Assembly (NCBI RefSeq): GCF_003075435.1
Contig: NZ_QCZJ01000001.1
Coordinates: 310,001 to 374,000 of the forward strand
DNA: 64,000 nucleotides
DNA from: Terrimonas sp.
GTDB taxonomy: Bacteria; Bacteroidota; Bacteroidia; Chitinophagales; Chitinophagaceae
Reading direction: 5' to 3'
The notes under the pieces: model-generated
What the model was told of the DNA's origin: nothing
Databases searched by the model: none
What the model saw: only the letters and a program-made list of their open reading frames with translations
Program-made: the position numbers and the translations under genes
Part shown: positions 27,817 to 36,082 of the stretch, piece by piece
Layout: the number at the start of each line of letters is the position of its first letter
Position numbering within the stretch: position 1 is the first letter of the stretch

Positions 27817-28776
27817 TTATACCAGTGTATCAAAATAGGTAGCCATCTTTATCCGTCCTTTTTCATCCGGCAGTTTATTGTAGCCGGCTTCCATATTGTC
27901 TGCCGCGTGTGTAGGATTTGAAGTGCCGGGTATAACGCAGGTTACCGCGTCATGGGAGAGTATATATTTCAGGAAGAATTGCGCCCAGGATCTGATATCA
28001 TAATCTGCCGCCCACGGCGGTAATGCTTTCCCTTTTACTTTATTGAATAACGAGCCGGATTCAAAAGGCTCGTTGATAATAACAGCTATACCATTATCCT
28101 CCGCGGCTTTTAATAAACTATTTTCCGCGTTACGAATACCGATGGAATAATTGAACTGCACAAAATCAACAGCCCCGGTTTTAATGATTTGCTCTAACTG
28201 CCGGTGTGCAGTAGCTGTATAATGCGTAATGCCGATATAACGAACAACTCCTTCTTCTTTCCATTTCTTTAAAGTACGAATATGTGTTTGCCAGTCTACA
28301 AGATTATGCACCTGCATCAAATCCATTTTAGTTCTTCGCATTTTGCGCATTGATGCTTTCATCTGCGCAATACCTTCCTGTTCTCCTTTTGTCCATACCT
28401 TTGTGGCATAAAAAAACTTACCTGCGTGTTGTATTTCACTGGTAAGTTCTCCTATAGTTGTTTCTGATCTGCCATACATAGGAGAAGAATCAATCAACCT
28501 GCCTCCTTTTTCATTCACTGTTTTCAATACTTCCTTCAATGTATTTCGTTCAGGAGAACCGGCAGCAATATCAAATTGTATCCACGAGCCTAAGCCTACA
28601 ACCGGCAATAATTCTCCTGTGGAGGGAATAGCACGTTTCATCATAACGCCGGTTTCATATAGGTATTTGGCCATGGATGCCGTGCATAAAGAAAGACCTG
28701 CACCAGTTGTACCAAGTAATTTGATCATTTCTCTTCTTGAAAGTACAGGCTTCATATTCATCGCCTTAATGTGCAT
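27817..28776 (-). CDS. Aldo/keto reductase with twin-arginine signal
   Basis: A 319-residue NADPH-dependent reductase fold. The N-terminus carries a Tat-type signal (SRREMIKLLGTTGAGLSL, about residues 13-30), so the protein is probably exported folded. Catalytic tetrad residues of the family are visible: Asp and Tyr in LIDSSPMYGRSE, Lys in YATKVW, His in MQVHNLVDW. The cofactor region VIPGTSNPTHAADNM is near the C-terminus. Its first Met overlaps the stop of the preceding reductase gene by 11 bases; the Met at 28761 is an alternative. It likely shares a transcript with that gene. Confidence 0.88.
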   Translation of the reverse strand: MHIKAMNMKPVLSRREMIKLLGTTGAGLSLCTASMAKYLYETGVMMKRAIPSTGELLPVVGLGSWIQFDIAAGSPERNTLKEVLKTVNEKGGRLIDSSPMYGRSETTIGELTSEIQHAGKFFYATKVWTKGEQEGIAQMKASMRKMRRTKMDLMQVHNLVDWQTHIRTLKKWKEEGVVRYIGITHYTATAHRQLEQIIKTGAVDFVQFNYSIGIRNAENSLLKAAEDNGIAVIINEPFESGSLFNKVKGKALPPWAADYDIRSWAQFFLKYILSHDAVTCVIPGTSNPTHAADNMEAGYNKLPDEKGRIKMATYFDTLV

Positions 28777-29788
28777 TCCTGTCTACGCCCTGCCTATGCA
28801 GCATCCACCCGGGGTACTCGGAAGGAAGTTTGCTTATTTCATCTAATTTTTGCAGTTCATCTTTTGTGAAAGTTATATCAACCGCTTTCAGGTTATCTTC
28901 TAACTGATCTGTTTTTTTAGCGCCAATGATCACCGTAGTAACCACAGGTTGATGCAATAACCATGCAATGGCAAGCTGTGCAACAGAAACATTTTTTTCT
29001 TTTGCTATAGCCTGTAACACATCAATGATATCAAAAGCCCGTTCTTTATTCACCGGTGGAAAATCAAAAGTAATCCTCCTTGAGCCTTGTTCTGCTTCCC
29101 CGATTCGCATATACTTACCGCTTAAAAAACCACCTGCCAGCGGGCTCCAGACCATCAACCCCACCTTCTGGTCCGTAAGCAGGGGCACAAGTTCTCTTTC
29201 AAGGTCCCTGCCTGCAATAGTATAGTATGCCTGCAACGATACAAAAGCTGATTTATGATTATATAATGAATAGTTTAGCGACTTCATCAATTGCCAGGCA
29301 GCCAGGTTACTACAGCCTATATAACGAACCTTGCCGCTTTGCACAAGCCTGTCTAAAGTATCAATGGTATCTTCCAATGGCGTTTGGGCATCGTAGCCAT
29401 GTATCTGGTAAAGATCAATATAATCGGTATTTAATCTAAGCAGGCTTGCTTCTATTTCTGTATAGATATGCTTACGCGTGAGACCAATATTATTTGGTCC
29501 CGGCCCCATCTTTCCTCTCACTTTGGTAGCTATTACAAGATCATCACGGTTCAATCCCAAATTTCGTATAGCCCTGCCTGTGATCTCCTCCGACAATCCT
29601 TCTGAATACACATTAGCGGTATCAATAAAATTAATACCTGCATCAACTGATCTTTTTACAAGATCATCAACAGACTGTTGCTCAAGTGTGCCTATTGCTG
29701 TCCACATTCCCTTTCCACCAAAAGTCATTGTTCCGAGACATAATTCGGAAACCTTTAATCCTGTATTACCTAAGATTTTATACTTCAT
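28766..29788 (-). CDS. Aldo/keto reductase
   Basis: A 340-residue cytoplasmic reductase of carbonyl compounds using NADPH. It opens with the family text KYKILGNTGLKVSELCLGTM; the tetrad is Asp and Tyr in FIDTANVYSEG, Lys in VIATKV, His in LYQIHGYD. The cofactor-binding loop VIIGAKKTDQLEDNL is at about 296-310. It resembles YajO/Tas-like oxidoreductases. It is followed by a second, Tat-type reductase with overlapping ends and preceded by the DsbA-like gene at 94 bases, all on the same strand. Confidence 0.92.
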   Translation of the reverse strand: MKYKILGNTGLKVSELCLGTMTFGGKGMWTAIGTLEQQSVDDLVKRSVDAGINFIDTANVYSEGLSEEITGRAIRNLGLNRDDLVIATKVRGKMGPGPNNIGLTRKHIYTEIEASLLRLNTDYIDLYQIHGYDAQTPLEDTIDTLDRLVQSGKVRYIGCSNLAAWQLMKSLNYSLYNHKSAFVSLQAYYTIAGRDLERELVPLLTDQKVGLMVWSPLAGGFLSGKYMRIGEAEQGSRRITFDFPPVNKERAFDIIDVLQAIAKEKNVSVAQLAIAWLLHQPVVTTVIIGAKKTDQLEDNLKAVDITFTKDELQKLDEISKLPSEYPGWMLHRQGVDRNAH

Positions 29789-29881
29789 GGCATCGTATTT
29801 TATAAATTACCTGTATTAAAATTACGATAACTCATCAAGAATTATTCCTCAGTCACACTAACGGCAGAAATAACAAATAGT

Positions 29882-30610
29882 TTATTTGCAATCGCCACCA
29901 GGGGTACATACAGCGCCTGTTCCTATCTCCGTTATTGCAGCAGGCTGGTTTTTATACCAGTCCGCATAAGACTGTTGCAAAGCCTGTGAAAAAACTTCAG
30001 GTGGCTGAGCTCCGGATACTGCAAATTTTCGGTTGAATACAAAAAAGGGAACACCTCTTACACCTATCTGCGCGGCTTCATGTATATCGTGTTGTACATT
30101 CTCGGTATATGCATCACTACCCAACATTTCATCAACTTCAGTATGCTTCAATCCAATATCATTGCCAAGCTCCTTCAATACCGCGTAGTTACTTATATCC
30201 TTTCCTTCGGTAAAATAGGCACGAAACAATCGTTCCTCCGCGGCATCGCCCAGACCTTTTGCTTTAGCCAGCTGTATTAACCTGTGCGCATCAAAAGAAT
30301 TGGCTACAACCGCTTTATCAAAATTATACTCAAGCCCTGCTACTGCAGCCATATCCGTAACCTGCTTATGCATTTCCACTGATTGCTGGTAAGCTATGCC
30401 TTTGCGTTCACTCAGATACCGGTACAGGTTTTTACCTTCCCCGGATTTCACATCGGGATCAAGCTGAAAGCTATGCCATTCCAGTTCAATATGATCAGCA
30501 GCATTAAAAGTTTCCATTGCCGACTCAAACTTCCTTTTGCCAATATAACAGAACGGGCACATAATATCACTCCATATTTCCACCTTCATCTTTGATGTAT
30601 GATTACTCAT
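29882..30610 (-). CDS. DsbA-family oxidoreductase, FrnE-like
   Basis: A 242-residue thioredoxin-fold protein without signal peptide, as in FrnE-type cytoplasmic disulfide isomerases. The active site is CPFC in EIWSDIMCPFCYIGKRKFE near residue 20; the cis-proline region is VRGVPFFVFNRKFAVSGAQ. It ends in a Cys-containing tail (VCTPGGDC), which could be a second redox site. Start: the first ATG (30610), or the ATG seven codons later that gives the usual MKVEIWSD. It follows the DoxX gene with a 3-base gap, so both are surely cotranscribed. A role in oxidative or thiol stress is inferred. Confidence 0.92.
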   Translation of the reverse strand: MSNHTSKMKVEIWSDIMCPFCYIGKRKFESAMETFNAADHIELEWHSFQLDPDVKSGEGKNLYRYLSERKGIAYQQSVEMHKQVTDMAAVAGLEYNFDKAVVANSFDAHRLIQLAKAKGLGDAAEERLFRAYFTEGKDISNYAVLKELGNDIGLKHTEVDEMLGSDAYTENVQHDIHEAAQIGVRGVPFFVFNRKFAVSGAQPPEVFSQALQQSYADWYKNQPAAITEIGTGAVCTPGGDCK

Positions 30611-30613
30611 TAG

Positions 30614-30979
30614 CTATTGTTTTGATGTTGCTTTTACAAACATAAAATTATCTCTTAAATAAGCACCAGCCCATAACAAAGCGATAAATATAAGTGCGAC
30701 AGCGCCTTTTCCACCGCTCACTTCAATAGCTGCGGCTCCGCCAAGATAAGAAAGCAGGAAAAAGAAACCAACCTTCCAGGTTTTAGGTATCCATAACAGC
30801 GCAACAAAAACCAGTTCAGCAATGCCGAGTATACTTATCAGCGATCCGTAACCGATTTTAGACAACCCAGTGACAATTTGCTCGCTGCCTGCAAGTTTCA
30901 TAATTCCGCTGAAAACCACCATCAGAGAAGGGATGACCAATAATATGGTGGATAGAATCTTTTTTGTTTTGTTTGACAT
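30614..30979 (-). CDS. DoxX-family membrane protein
   Basis: A 121-residue inner-membrane protein with four predicted spans (about 8-26, 45-64, 69-87, 93-110), the size and layout of DoxX/DoxX-like proteins. Key text: SGIMKLAG in the first span and ELVFVALLWIPKTWKVGFFF in the middle. Family members are linked to thiol or redox homeostasis in some bacteria, without a firm reaction. It is the first gene of a leftward run with the DsbA-like gene and two aldo/keto reductases. The palindrome at 31027-31056 lies 48 bases upstream. Confidence 0.85.
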   Translation of the reverse strand: MSNKTKKILSTILLVIPSLMVVFSGIMKLAGSEQIVTGLSKIGYGSLISILGIAELVFVALLWIPKTWKVGFFFLLSYLGGAAAIEVSGGKGAVALIFIALLWAGAYLRDNFMFVKATSKQ

Positions 30980-31019
30980 GTTTTAAAAGTTTTATACTGC
31001 AAAATTCGAAAATATACTT

Positions 31020-31027
31020 TACTTTTG
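31020..31027 (+). promoter_or_regulatory. -7 box of the HxlR-type regulator gene
   Basis: TACTTTTG fits TAnnTTTG. It directly abuts the palindrome starting at 31027, so a bound repressor would cover the start site. Confidence 0.42.
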
Positions 31028-31056
31028 AAAGTAGTTTCCATATAGAAACTACTTTC
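31027..31056. promoter_or_regulatory. 12-bp-arm palindromic operator between doxX and hxlR genes
   Basis: GAAAGTAGTTTC (31027-31038) and its exact complement GAAACTACTTTC (31045-31056) with a 6-base centre. A further half-site-like TATAGGAAAC follows at 31058-31067. It lies between two divergent starts. HxlR/YodB-type regulators bind inverted repeats with TAGT/ACTA cores, so this is the best candidate for the binding site of the neighbouring regulator. Confidence 0.72.
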
Positions 31057-31086
31057 CTATAGGAAACCATCCGGTAAATCAATGGT

Positions 31087-31470
31087 ATGAATAAGAAAAT
31101 TGCCCCGGCTAAAATGCCGGACAAATGCACAAGTCATTTAAGAGCCATTCATGATACGTTAGATATGCTTAATGGTAAATGGAAAATTGCTATTATCGGT
31201 TCCCTGAGTTTTGGCAAAAAAAGGTTTATGGAACTGCAGCGTGAAGTAACGGGCATTGGTTCAAAAATGCTCAGCAAAGAGCTCCGGGACCTGGAAATTA
31301 ATGAATTGGTAAAAAGAACAGTGTACGATACCAAGCCGGTTACCGTTGAATATGAATTAACAGATTACGGAAAAACCCTGCAGTCTATTATTAACGAAAT
31401 GGCTAAATGGGGCACGCAGCACCGTAAACGTATTATGAATGTTATGGGGAGAAAGGAAGAATATGCATAG
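31087..31470 (+). CDS. HxlR-family transcriptional regulator
   Basis: A 127-residue winged-helix regulator. Core text: LDMLNGKWKIAIIGSL (HxlR signature), RFMELQREVTGIGSKMLSKE (recognition helix), LRDLEINELVKRTVYD (wing), VEYELTDYGKTL. It keeps an N-terminal Cys (residue 14) at the place of the redox-active Cys of YodB/HypR-type sensors, which respond to quinones, disulfide stress or hypochlorite. Divergent from doxX/dsbA/aldo-keto reductase genes, with a perfect palindrome in the shared upstream region, so it probably regulates itself and that run. The effector is inferred, not shown. Confidence 0.9.
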   Translation: MNKKIAPAKMPDKCTSHLRAIHDTLDMLNGKWKIAIIGSLSFGKKRFMELQREVTGIGSKMLSKELRDLEINELVKRTVYDTKPVTVEYELTDYGKTLQSIINEMAKWGTQHRKRIMNVMGRKEEYA

Positions 31471-31643
31471 CAAGGCGTCAACCGGGATAATCATTGAGTT
31501 AAGTGTAAATAATTTTAACAGGTAACAAAAGATTTGCTTGCAGCGTGTAAAACCTTATGAGTATATAGTAAGATTAATGCAATGATCATGCTCAAAACGC
31601 TTGAAGGTACAATTACATATAAGCTGGTATGACGCTATCAGAG

Positions 31644-31725
31644 CTTGTGTCTTTTGTGCCTGCTTTGTGTTTTTTGTGGTATTACATTATTACACTAAGG
31701 GACACAAAGACTCACAAAGTTCCCA
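31644..31725. repeat. Degenerate TTTGTG word repeat, partly inverted
   Basis: Between the convergent hxlR and murQ genes. CTTTTGTGCC, GCTTTGTGTTTTTTGTGG and the inverted words GACACAAAGACTCACAAAG occur here; TTGTGTC (31645-31651) pairs with GACACAA (31701-31707). Same general class as the repeats at 38781-38865. Confidence 0.5.
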
Positions 31726-31736
31726 AAACAGCAACC

Positions 31737-32546
31737 TTATTTTTCAATCGCCTCCATGGCCTTTTTCACACTTCCGTATTTCAGCAAGGTTTCCTTTGCT
31801 TCCTCATAATTTTTAATAGCAGCTTTTTCCATTAAGATCTTAACCGCCCTGTCGGTTATTTTATCGTTGATGAGTAAAACATTTACCATGCTGTTATCTT
31901 CTACGCGTCCAAGGCGTATCATAGTGGTTGTACTGATCATATCGAAGATCATCTTCTGCGCTGTACCGCATTTCATACGGGTGCTGCCGGTTACAAATTC
32001 AGGGCCTGTTATTACTTCTACAGGTATGGCGGCTGCGCCTGCAATAGGAGAACCAGGATTGCTTACGATACAACCTGCCGTAATATTATTAGCCTTACAT
32101 TTTTGCAAGGCAGATAGTACAAACGGTGTGGTGCCACTGGCGGAAATACCCACCACTATATCTTTGGGAGAAATATTATGTTTCAGCAGTTCATTCCAGC
32201 CGGCTTCTGTATCATCTTCCTTTTCTTCAGGTGCTTCTATTAAATGCTCAAGCCCGCCCGCTAATATCACGTTCACAATCCCTTTTTCAATGCCGTAAGT
32301 GGTAGGTAATTCAATGGCATCTAATACAGAAAGCCTGCCACCGCTGCCGGCGCCGAGGTAAAACATTCTGCCACCATGCTGCAATTGCTCCACTATCGCA
32401 GTAATCAGTTTATTCAATTGCGGCAAGGCTTTTTCAATAGCAATTGCCACCTTCTTATCTTCATTGTTAATATTAGCAGTCAGTTCTTCTACGGACATCT
32501 TTTCCAGATGCCTGTATAGTGAGGGTTGTTCGGTTATACGTGTCAT
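31737..32546 (-). CDS. murQ: N-acetylmuramic acid 6-phosphate etherase
   Basis: Cleaves the lactyl ether of MurNAc-6-phosphate to GlcNAc-6-phosphate and D-lactate in cell-wall sugar recycling. The SIS domain carries YLGAGSGGRLSVLDAIELP (substrate and catalytic Glu), GISASGTTPFV, then VTGSTRMKCGTAQK, all MurQ hallmarks. I start at the ATG at 32546 (269 residues, MTRITEQPS) because a longer frame would translate 22 residues from a low-complexity intergenic repeat. nagB, which would take the pathway further, lies 7 kb away. Confidence 0.95.
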   Translation of the reverse strand: MTRITEQPSLYRHLEKMSVEELTANINNEDKKVAIAIEKALPQLNKLITAIVEQLQHGGRMFYLGAGSGGRLSVLDAIELPTTYGIEKGIVNVILAGGLEHLIEAPEEKEDDTEAGWNELLKHNISPKDIVVGISASGTTPFVLSALQKCKANNITAGCIVSNPGSPIAGAAAIPVEVITGPEFVTGSTRMKCGTAQKMIFDMISTTTMIRLGRVEDNSMVNVLLINDKITDRAVKILMEKAAIKNYEEAKETLLKYGSVKKAMEAIEK

Positions 32547-32629
32547 AAAAAAATTTGAGATTTGAAATTTGAGATTTGAAACCTGCCTGCTGTAAGCAAT
32601 GTCAAATTTCAAATCCCAGATCTCAAATG
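32547..32629. repeat. Degenerate TTTGAGATTTGAAA word repeat, inverted
   Basis: AAATTTGAGATTTGAAATTT is followed 40 bases on by an inverted version (CAAATTTCAAATCCCAGATC). It sits between murQ and the parC terminator. A related fragment is at 41965-41995. Confidence 0.65.
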
Positions 32630-32669
32630 AAAAAAGAGAAGGCAGTACTTTCCGGATACTGCCTTTCTC
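32630..32669 (-). terminator. Intrinsic terminator of parC
   Basis: Stem GAGAAGGCAGTA (32636-32647) with TACTGCCTTTCTC (32657-32669), one bulged base, 9-base loop, followed on the minus strand by six T. It begins 2 bases beyond the parC stop. Confidence 0.88.
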
Positions 32670-32671
32670 GT

Positions 32672-35173
32672 TTAAAATAATTCTGGTTGGTTATTATCAT
32701 CTGCTTTCTTCTTCTCCCATTCCATTTCCGTGCTCTTTGAGTAATCGGCGAGCTTCGCGCCAACAGCCTTCCAGCCCATTACTTCAACCACTTTATTGAC
32801 CTTGATCTTTGCTTTTCTAACCTGCGCTCCTCTTCCACTCTGCATGATCAATATCGGTTCTTCATCAGTAGTTACCGCTTCCAGCACATTGCCTTCGCCT
32901 TCTTTTATAAAGAAAAATTTATTGCGCAATGTGGTTGTTTCAATTTTAAAACGTTTGATATTATACTGTAATTTTTCTTTGTCAAGATAAACAGCGGTCA
33001 CGATCTTTTCCGGGTTGAACTTCTCTATCAGCAAAACTTTATCTCCATCAAAACGCTGGGTAAGTTCCGTATCAGATATCTCATAGTTACCTGTATTATA
33101 TACTACCAGCAAACGATCCTCAGATTCGAAAGAGCCGATATAGTTTCCTTTTTCTTCCGTATTCAGCCTGCCAAAAGTATTGTCAAACCATAGCTTTCTG
33201 CCACTCAATGTAGATCTTCCTGCTTCTTTAAACTTCACATTTTTTACCGGGTACTTCGTAACCTGGTTGCCCATACTTCCTCTTCCCTTTATCTCCATCT
33301 CTTCAAAATAAAAATCAAATTCTTTATTTCTGGCCGTAGCATTAGGGCTTAATATAATTTTTACAGTTTCCGCTTCTCCGTTCGGATTTACAGAGAAATA
33401 ATGCACTTTGCTTTTCTCTGATCCTTTGGTAAGATCGTATTCCTTATCTCTTGTTACGCCCGTAACGTTAAAACGTTTTGCATAACTCACCCCGGATTTC
33501 CCGTCAACATATATCATATTATACGTTGTGCGCTCATCATTTTTCTGAAAGACAGCTACATGCAGAATATCCTTGCCGATAAATACCTTATCGGCAGCTT
33601 TTACCACCTTCATCTTACCGGCTTTGGTAAACGCGATAATGTCATCAAGGTTCGAGCAATCAGCGATAAATTCATCCTTTTTTAATCCTGTGCCAATAAA
33701 ACCTTCCGCACGGTTTACATATAATTTAGCGTTTGCAATGGCAACCTGTTTTGCCTGTATTGCTTCAAATAATTTAATTTCTGTTTTACGCTCTCTCCCT
33801 TTGCCATATTTTTTCAGGAGATTTTCGTAATACGCCACGGCAAAATCCACGAGATTATCCAGGTCAGACTTCACCTGTTTAATATCTGCATTGATGGCTT
33901 TAATCTGGTCATTCAGCTCATCAATATCCAGCTTGTAAATTCTTCGCACAGGCTTTTCCGTTAGTTTCACTATATCTTCCCTGGTAATATCCCTTCTCAA
34001 CTGCTTTTTAAAAGGAGTAAACGCTTTGTCAATCGCTTCCAGCACTTTATCCCAGGTTTCATGCTTCTTCTCTAATTCCTTGTAAATTTTTTCTTCAAAA
34101 AATATTTTTTCAAGAGAAGTATAATGCCATTTTTCCTGGAGCTCTGCAAGCTTTATTTCTAACTCACGGCGCAGCAGTTCTTTGGTATTATCGGTGGCGG
34201 TGCGCAGCAATTCCTGCACGCCGATAAACCTGGGCTTCTGATCAATAATAACACAGGCATTGGGCGAAATGCTTACTTCGCAATCTGTAAAAGCATACAA
34301 TGCGTCAATAGTAATATCCGGGGAAATACCAGGTGCAAGATCAACCTGTATCTCAACATCCGCAGCGGTATTATCGGTTACCTTTTTAATTTTTATTTTG
34401 CCCTGGTCGTTTGCCTTTACAATCGAATCCATCAACTGCGCGGTAGTAACGCCATAAGGCACATCCTTAATGATCAGTGTTTTTTTATCCAGCTCTTCAA
34501 TATGCGCCCGCACTCTTACTTTGCCACCACGTTTACCTTCATTGTAGTTGGCAACGTCAATCATACCCACAGTTTGAAAGTCGGGATACAATTCAAACTT
34601 TCTGCCTCTAAGGCATTTTATAGATGCTTCTATTAACTCACAAAAATTATGAGGCAATATTTTGGTTGATAATCCAACGGCAATACCTTCCGCACCCTGT
34701 GCCAGCAGTAAAGGAAATTTCATTGGTAAAGTAACCGGCTCATTTTTTCTGCCATCGTAACTCAGTTGCCACTCGGTAGTTTTAGGGTTGAAGGCCACTT
34801 CCAGCGCAAATTTACTGAGCCTTGCTTCTATATAACGGGCAGCCGCAGCGTCATCTCCTGTTCTTACATCGCCCCAGTTTCCCTGCGTTTCTATAAGCAA
34901 ATCTTTTTGCCCCATATTCACCAATGCATCTCCTATTGACGCATCACCATGAGGATGATACTGCATAGATTGACCGATGATATTGGCTACTTTATTAAAA
35001 CGTCCGTCATCCATTTCCTTCATGGCATGAAGTATACGGCGTTGTACCGGCTTCAATCCATCTTCAACCGCGGGAACGGCCCGCTCAAGTATTACATAGG
35101 ACGCGTAATCCAGAAACCAGGTTTTGTACTGCCCCTGAATGCCGGATTCGTTTTCTAAAAAATTGTCTTTCAT
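32672..35173 (-). CDS. parC: DNA topoisomerase IV subunit A
   Basis: An 833-residue DNA-cleaving subunit of topoisomerase IV, which separates linked daughter chromosomes. The N-terminal breakage-reunion domain has EDGLKPVQRRILHAM (37-51), SMQYHPHGDASIGDAL and the catalytic Tyr114 in AAARYIEARL. The C-terminal beta-pinwheel repeats are irregular and lack the full GyrA box, so ParC is preferred over GyrA. It is 6 bases downstream of the DUF1835 gene and in the same run as parE, which together make the A2B2 enzyme. The product ends DDNNQPELF. Confidence 0.93.
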   Translation of the reverse strand: MKDNFLENESGIQGQYKTWFLDYASYVILERAVPAVEDGLKPVQRRILHAMKEMDDGRFNKVANIIGQSMQYHPHGDASIGDALVNMGQKDLLIETQGNWGDVRTGDDAAAARYIEARLSKFALEVAFNPKTTEWQLSYDGRKNEPVTLPMKFPLLLAQGAEGIAVGLSTKILPHNFCELIEASIKCLRGRKFELYPDFQTVGMIDVANYNEGKRGGKVRVRAHIEELDKKTLIIKDVPYGVTTAQLMDSIVKANDQGKIKIKKVTDNTAADVEIQVDLAPGISPDITIDALYAFTDCEVSISPNACVIIDQKPRFIGVQELLRTATDNTKELLRRELEIKLAELQEKWHYTSLEKIFFEEKIYKELEKKHETWDKVLEAIDKAFTPFKKQLRRDITREDIVKLTEKPVRRIYKLDIDELNDQIKAINADIKQVKSDLDNLVDFAVAYYENLLKKYGKGRERKTEIKLFEAIQAKQVAIANAKLYVNRAEGFIGTGLKKDEFIADCSNLDDIIAFTKAGKMKVVKAADKVFIGKDILHVAVFQKNDERTTYNMIYVDGKSGVSYAKRFNVTGVTRDKEYDLTKGSEKSKVHYFSVNPNGEAETVKIILSPNATARNKEFDFYFEEMEIKGRGSMGNQVTKYPVKNVKFKEAGRSTLSGRKLWFDNTFGRLNTEEKGNYIGSFESEDRLLVVYNTGNYEISDTELTQRFDGDKVLLIEKFNPEKIVTAVYLDKEKLQYNIKRFKIETTTLRNKFFFIKEGEGNVLEAVTTDEEPILIMQSGRGAQVRKAKIKVNKVVEVMGWKAVGAKLADYSKSTEMEWEKKKADDNNQPELF

Positions 35174-35179
35174 ATAATT

Positions 35180-36013
35180 TTATTCACTTACAATGTCAGC
35201 CACTGCAGCTTTTGTCTTTATTTCAAAATCTTTCATGTTTTTTACTTCGCCCTGCACATCATATTCTCCTTTTTCTATTAATTTCTTCAGGCGCCAGAGC
35301 AGGTAGGCATCACCGGTAGTATGTTTATTTTTAGAAAGAAAATGAGCGATGACTTTACTGCCTTTCTGCCAGTCTTTGGTAATATACTTTTTCAGATCAG
35401 CATCATAAAAATCTTCGTTATGCTGTACCAGTTTTTTTCCTCCTTCCAGTATACGCACCATCTTATTTTCATTACCAAGCTTTATCCATTCATCCGGGTC
35501 AATCTCAAATTCACTCAGCGTGATGGGTCTTGACAATTTCTTTGCTTTAATAAATTCTTTTGGCGGAATTACATGCAGCCATTCCGGGTAAAAAATATTC
35601 CCTTTTTCATTAATAAAAGGCAGATTATTCAGGTACAGGATAAATACACGTCCCTGGAATTCTTTCATATAATACAGCAGCCAGTAATAACCGCTTACAT
35701 CATGCTTATTCTGCGCTGCCCAAATCCAGACCTTTTCTTCGGGATCACGACGCAATGTTCCCACCAAAGTTGCCACGGTATCATAATCATTCACAGAGCC
35801 GTCATCTGCTTTTCCATCAAGATCACCGCCAGCGAGCACCTCACTCCACCAGGCTTTTCTTGCAGCTATACCTTCACCTATATATACATTTGACACAGGG
35901 CCAACTGCATAATCATCTTTTATCTGTATCAGAGTTCCCTGCAGGGATTCATCAAGCTCAATAGCTTTGCTCAGCACTTCCACATCAGCTTCGTTAAATA
36001 CAATATGTATCAT
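35180..36013 (-). CDS. DUF1835 domain protein between parE and parC
   Basis: A 277-residue soluble protein. The N-terminal half matches DUF1835 (IHIVFNEADVEVLSKAIELD, then DDYAVGPVSN, then ARKAWWSEVL, then VWIWAAQNKHDVSGYYWLLY); the C-terminal part resembles the DUF3658 helical region (LSEFEIDPDEW, then ILEGGKKL, then GDAYLLWRLKKLIEKGEYD). No enzyme motif is known. The start is set at 36013 because a 17-residue upstream extension comes from a word repeat. Its position between the topoisomerase IV subunit genes (6 bases before parC) suggests cotranscription, not necessarily a shared function. Confidence 0.85.
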   Translation of the reverse strand: MIHIVFNEADVEVLSKAIELDESLQGTLIQIKDDYAVGPVSNVYIGEGIAARKAWWSEVLAGGDLDGKADDGSVNDYDTVATLVGTLRRDPEEKVWIWAAQNKHDVSGYYWLLYYMKEFQGRVFILYLNNLPFINEKGNIFYPEWLHVIPPKEFIKAKKLSRPITLSEFEIDPDEWIKLGNENKMVRILEGGKKLVQHNEDFYDADLKKYITKDWQKGSKVIAHFLSKNKHTTGDAYLLWRLKKLIEKGEYDVQGEVKNMKDFEIKTKAAVADIVSE

Positions 36014-36060
36014 GATTGGTTTGTGGTTTATAGTTTGTTGTTTATGGTTTGTGGTTGCAA
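36014..36060. repeat. Degenerate GTTTGTGGTTTATAG word repeat
   Basis: Direct tandem words GGTTTGTGGTTTATAG, TTTGTTGTTTATGG and TTTGTGGTTGCAATC between the parE stop and the DUF1835 start, same words as at 18879-18928. Confidence 0.65.
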
Positions 36061-36082
36061 TCACCTTATCACTTACCTCTTT

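Noticed and set aside
32547-32612. Longer N-terminus for MurQ (22 extra residues)
   Set aside because: The extension is translated from the low-complexity TTTGAGATTTGAAA repeat; MTRITEQPS at 32546 is the usual MurQ opening.
36014-36064. Longer N-terminus for the DUF1835 protein
   Set aside because: The 17 extra residues come from the GTTTGTGG word repeat; the domain begins right at the Met at 36013.
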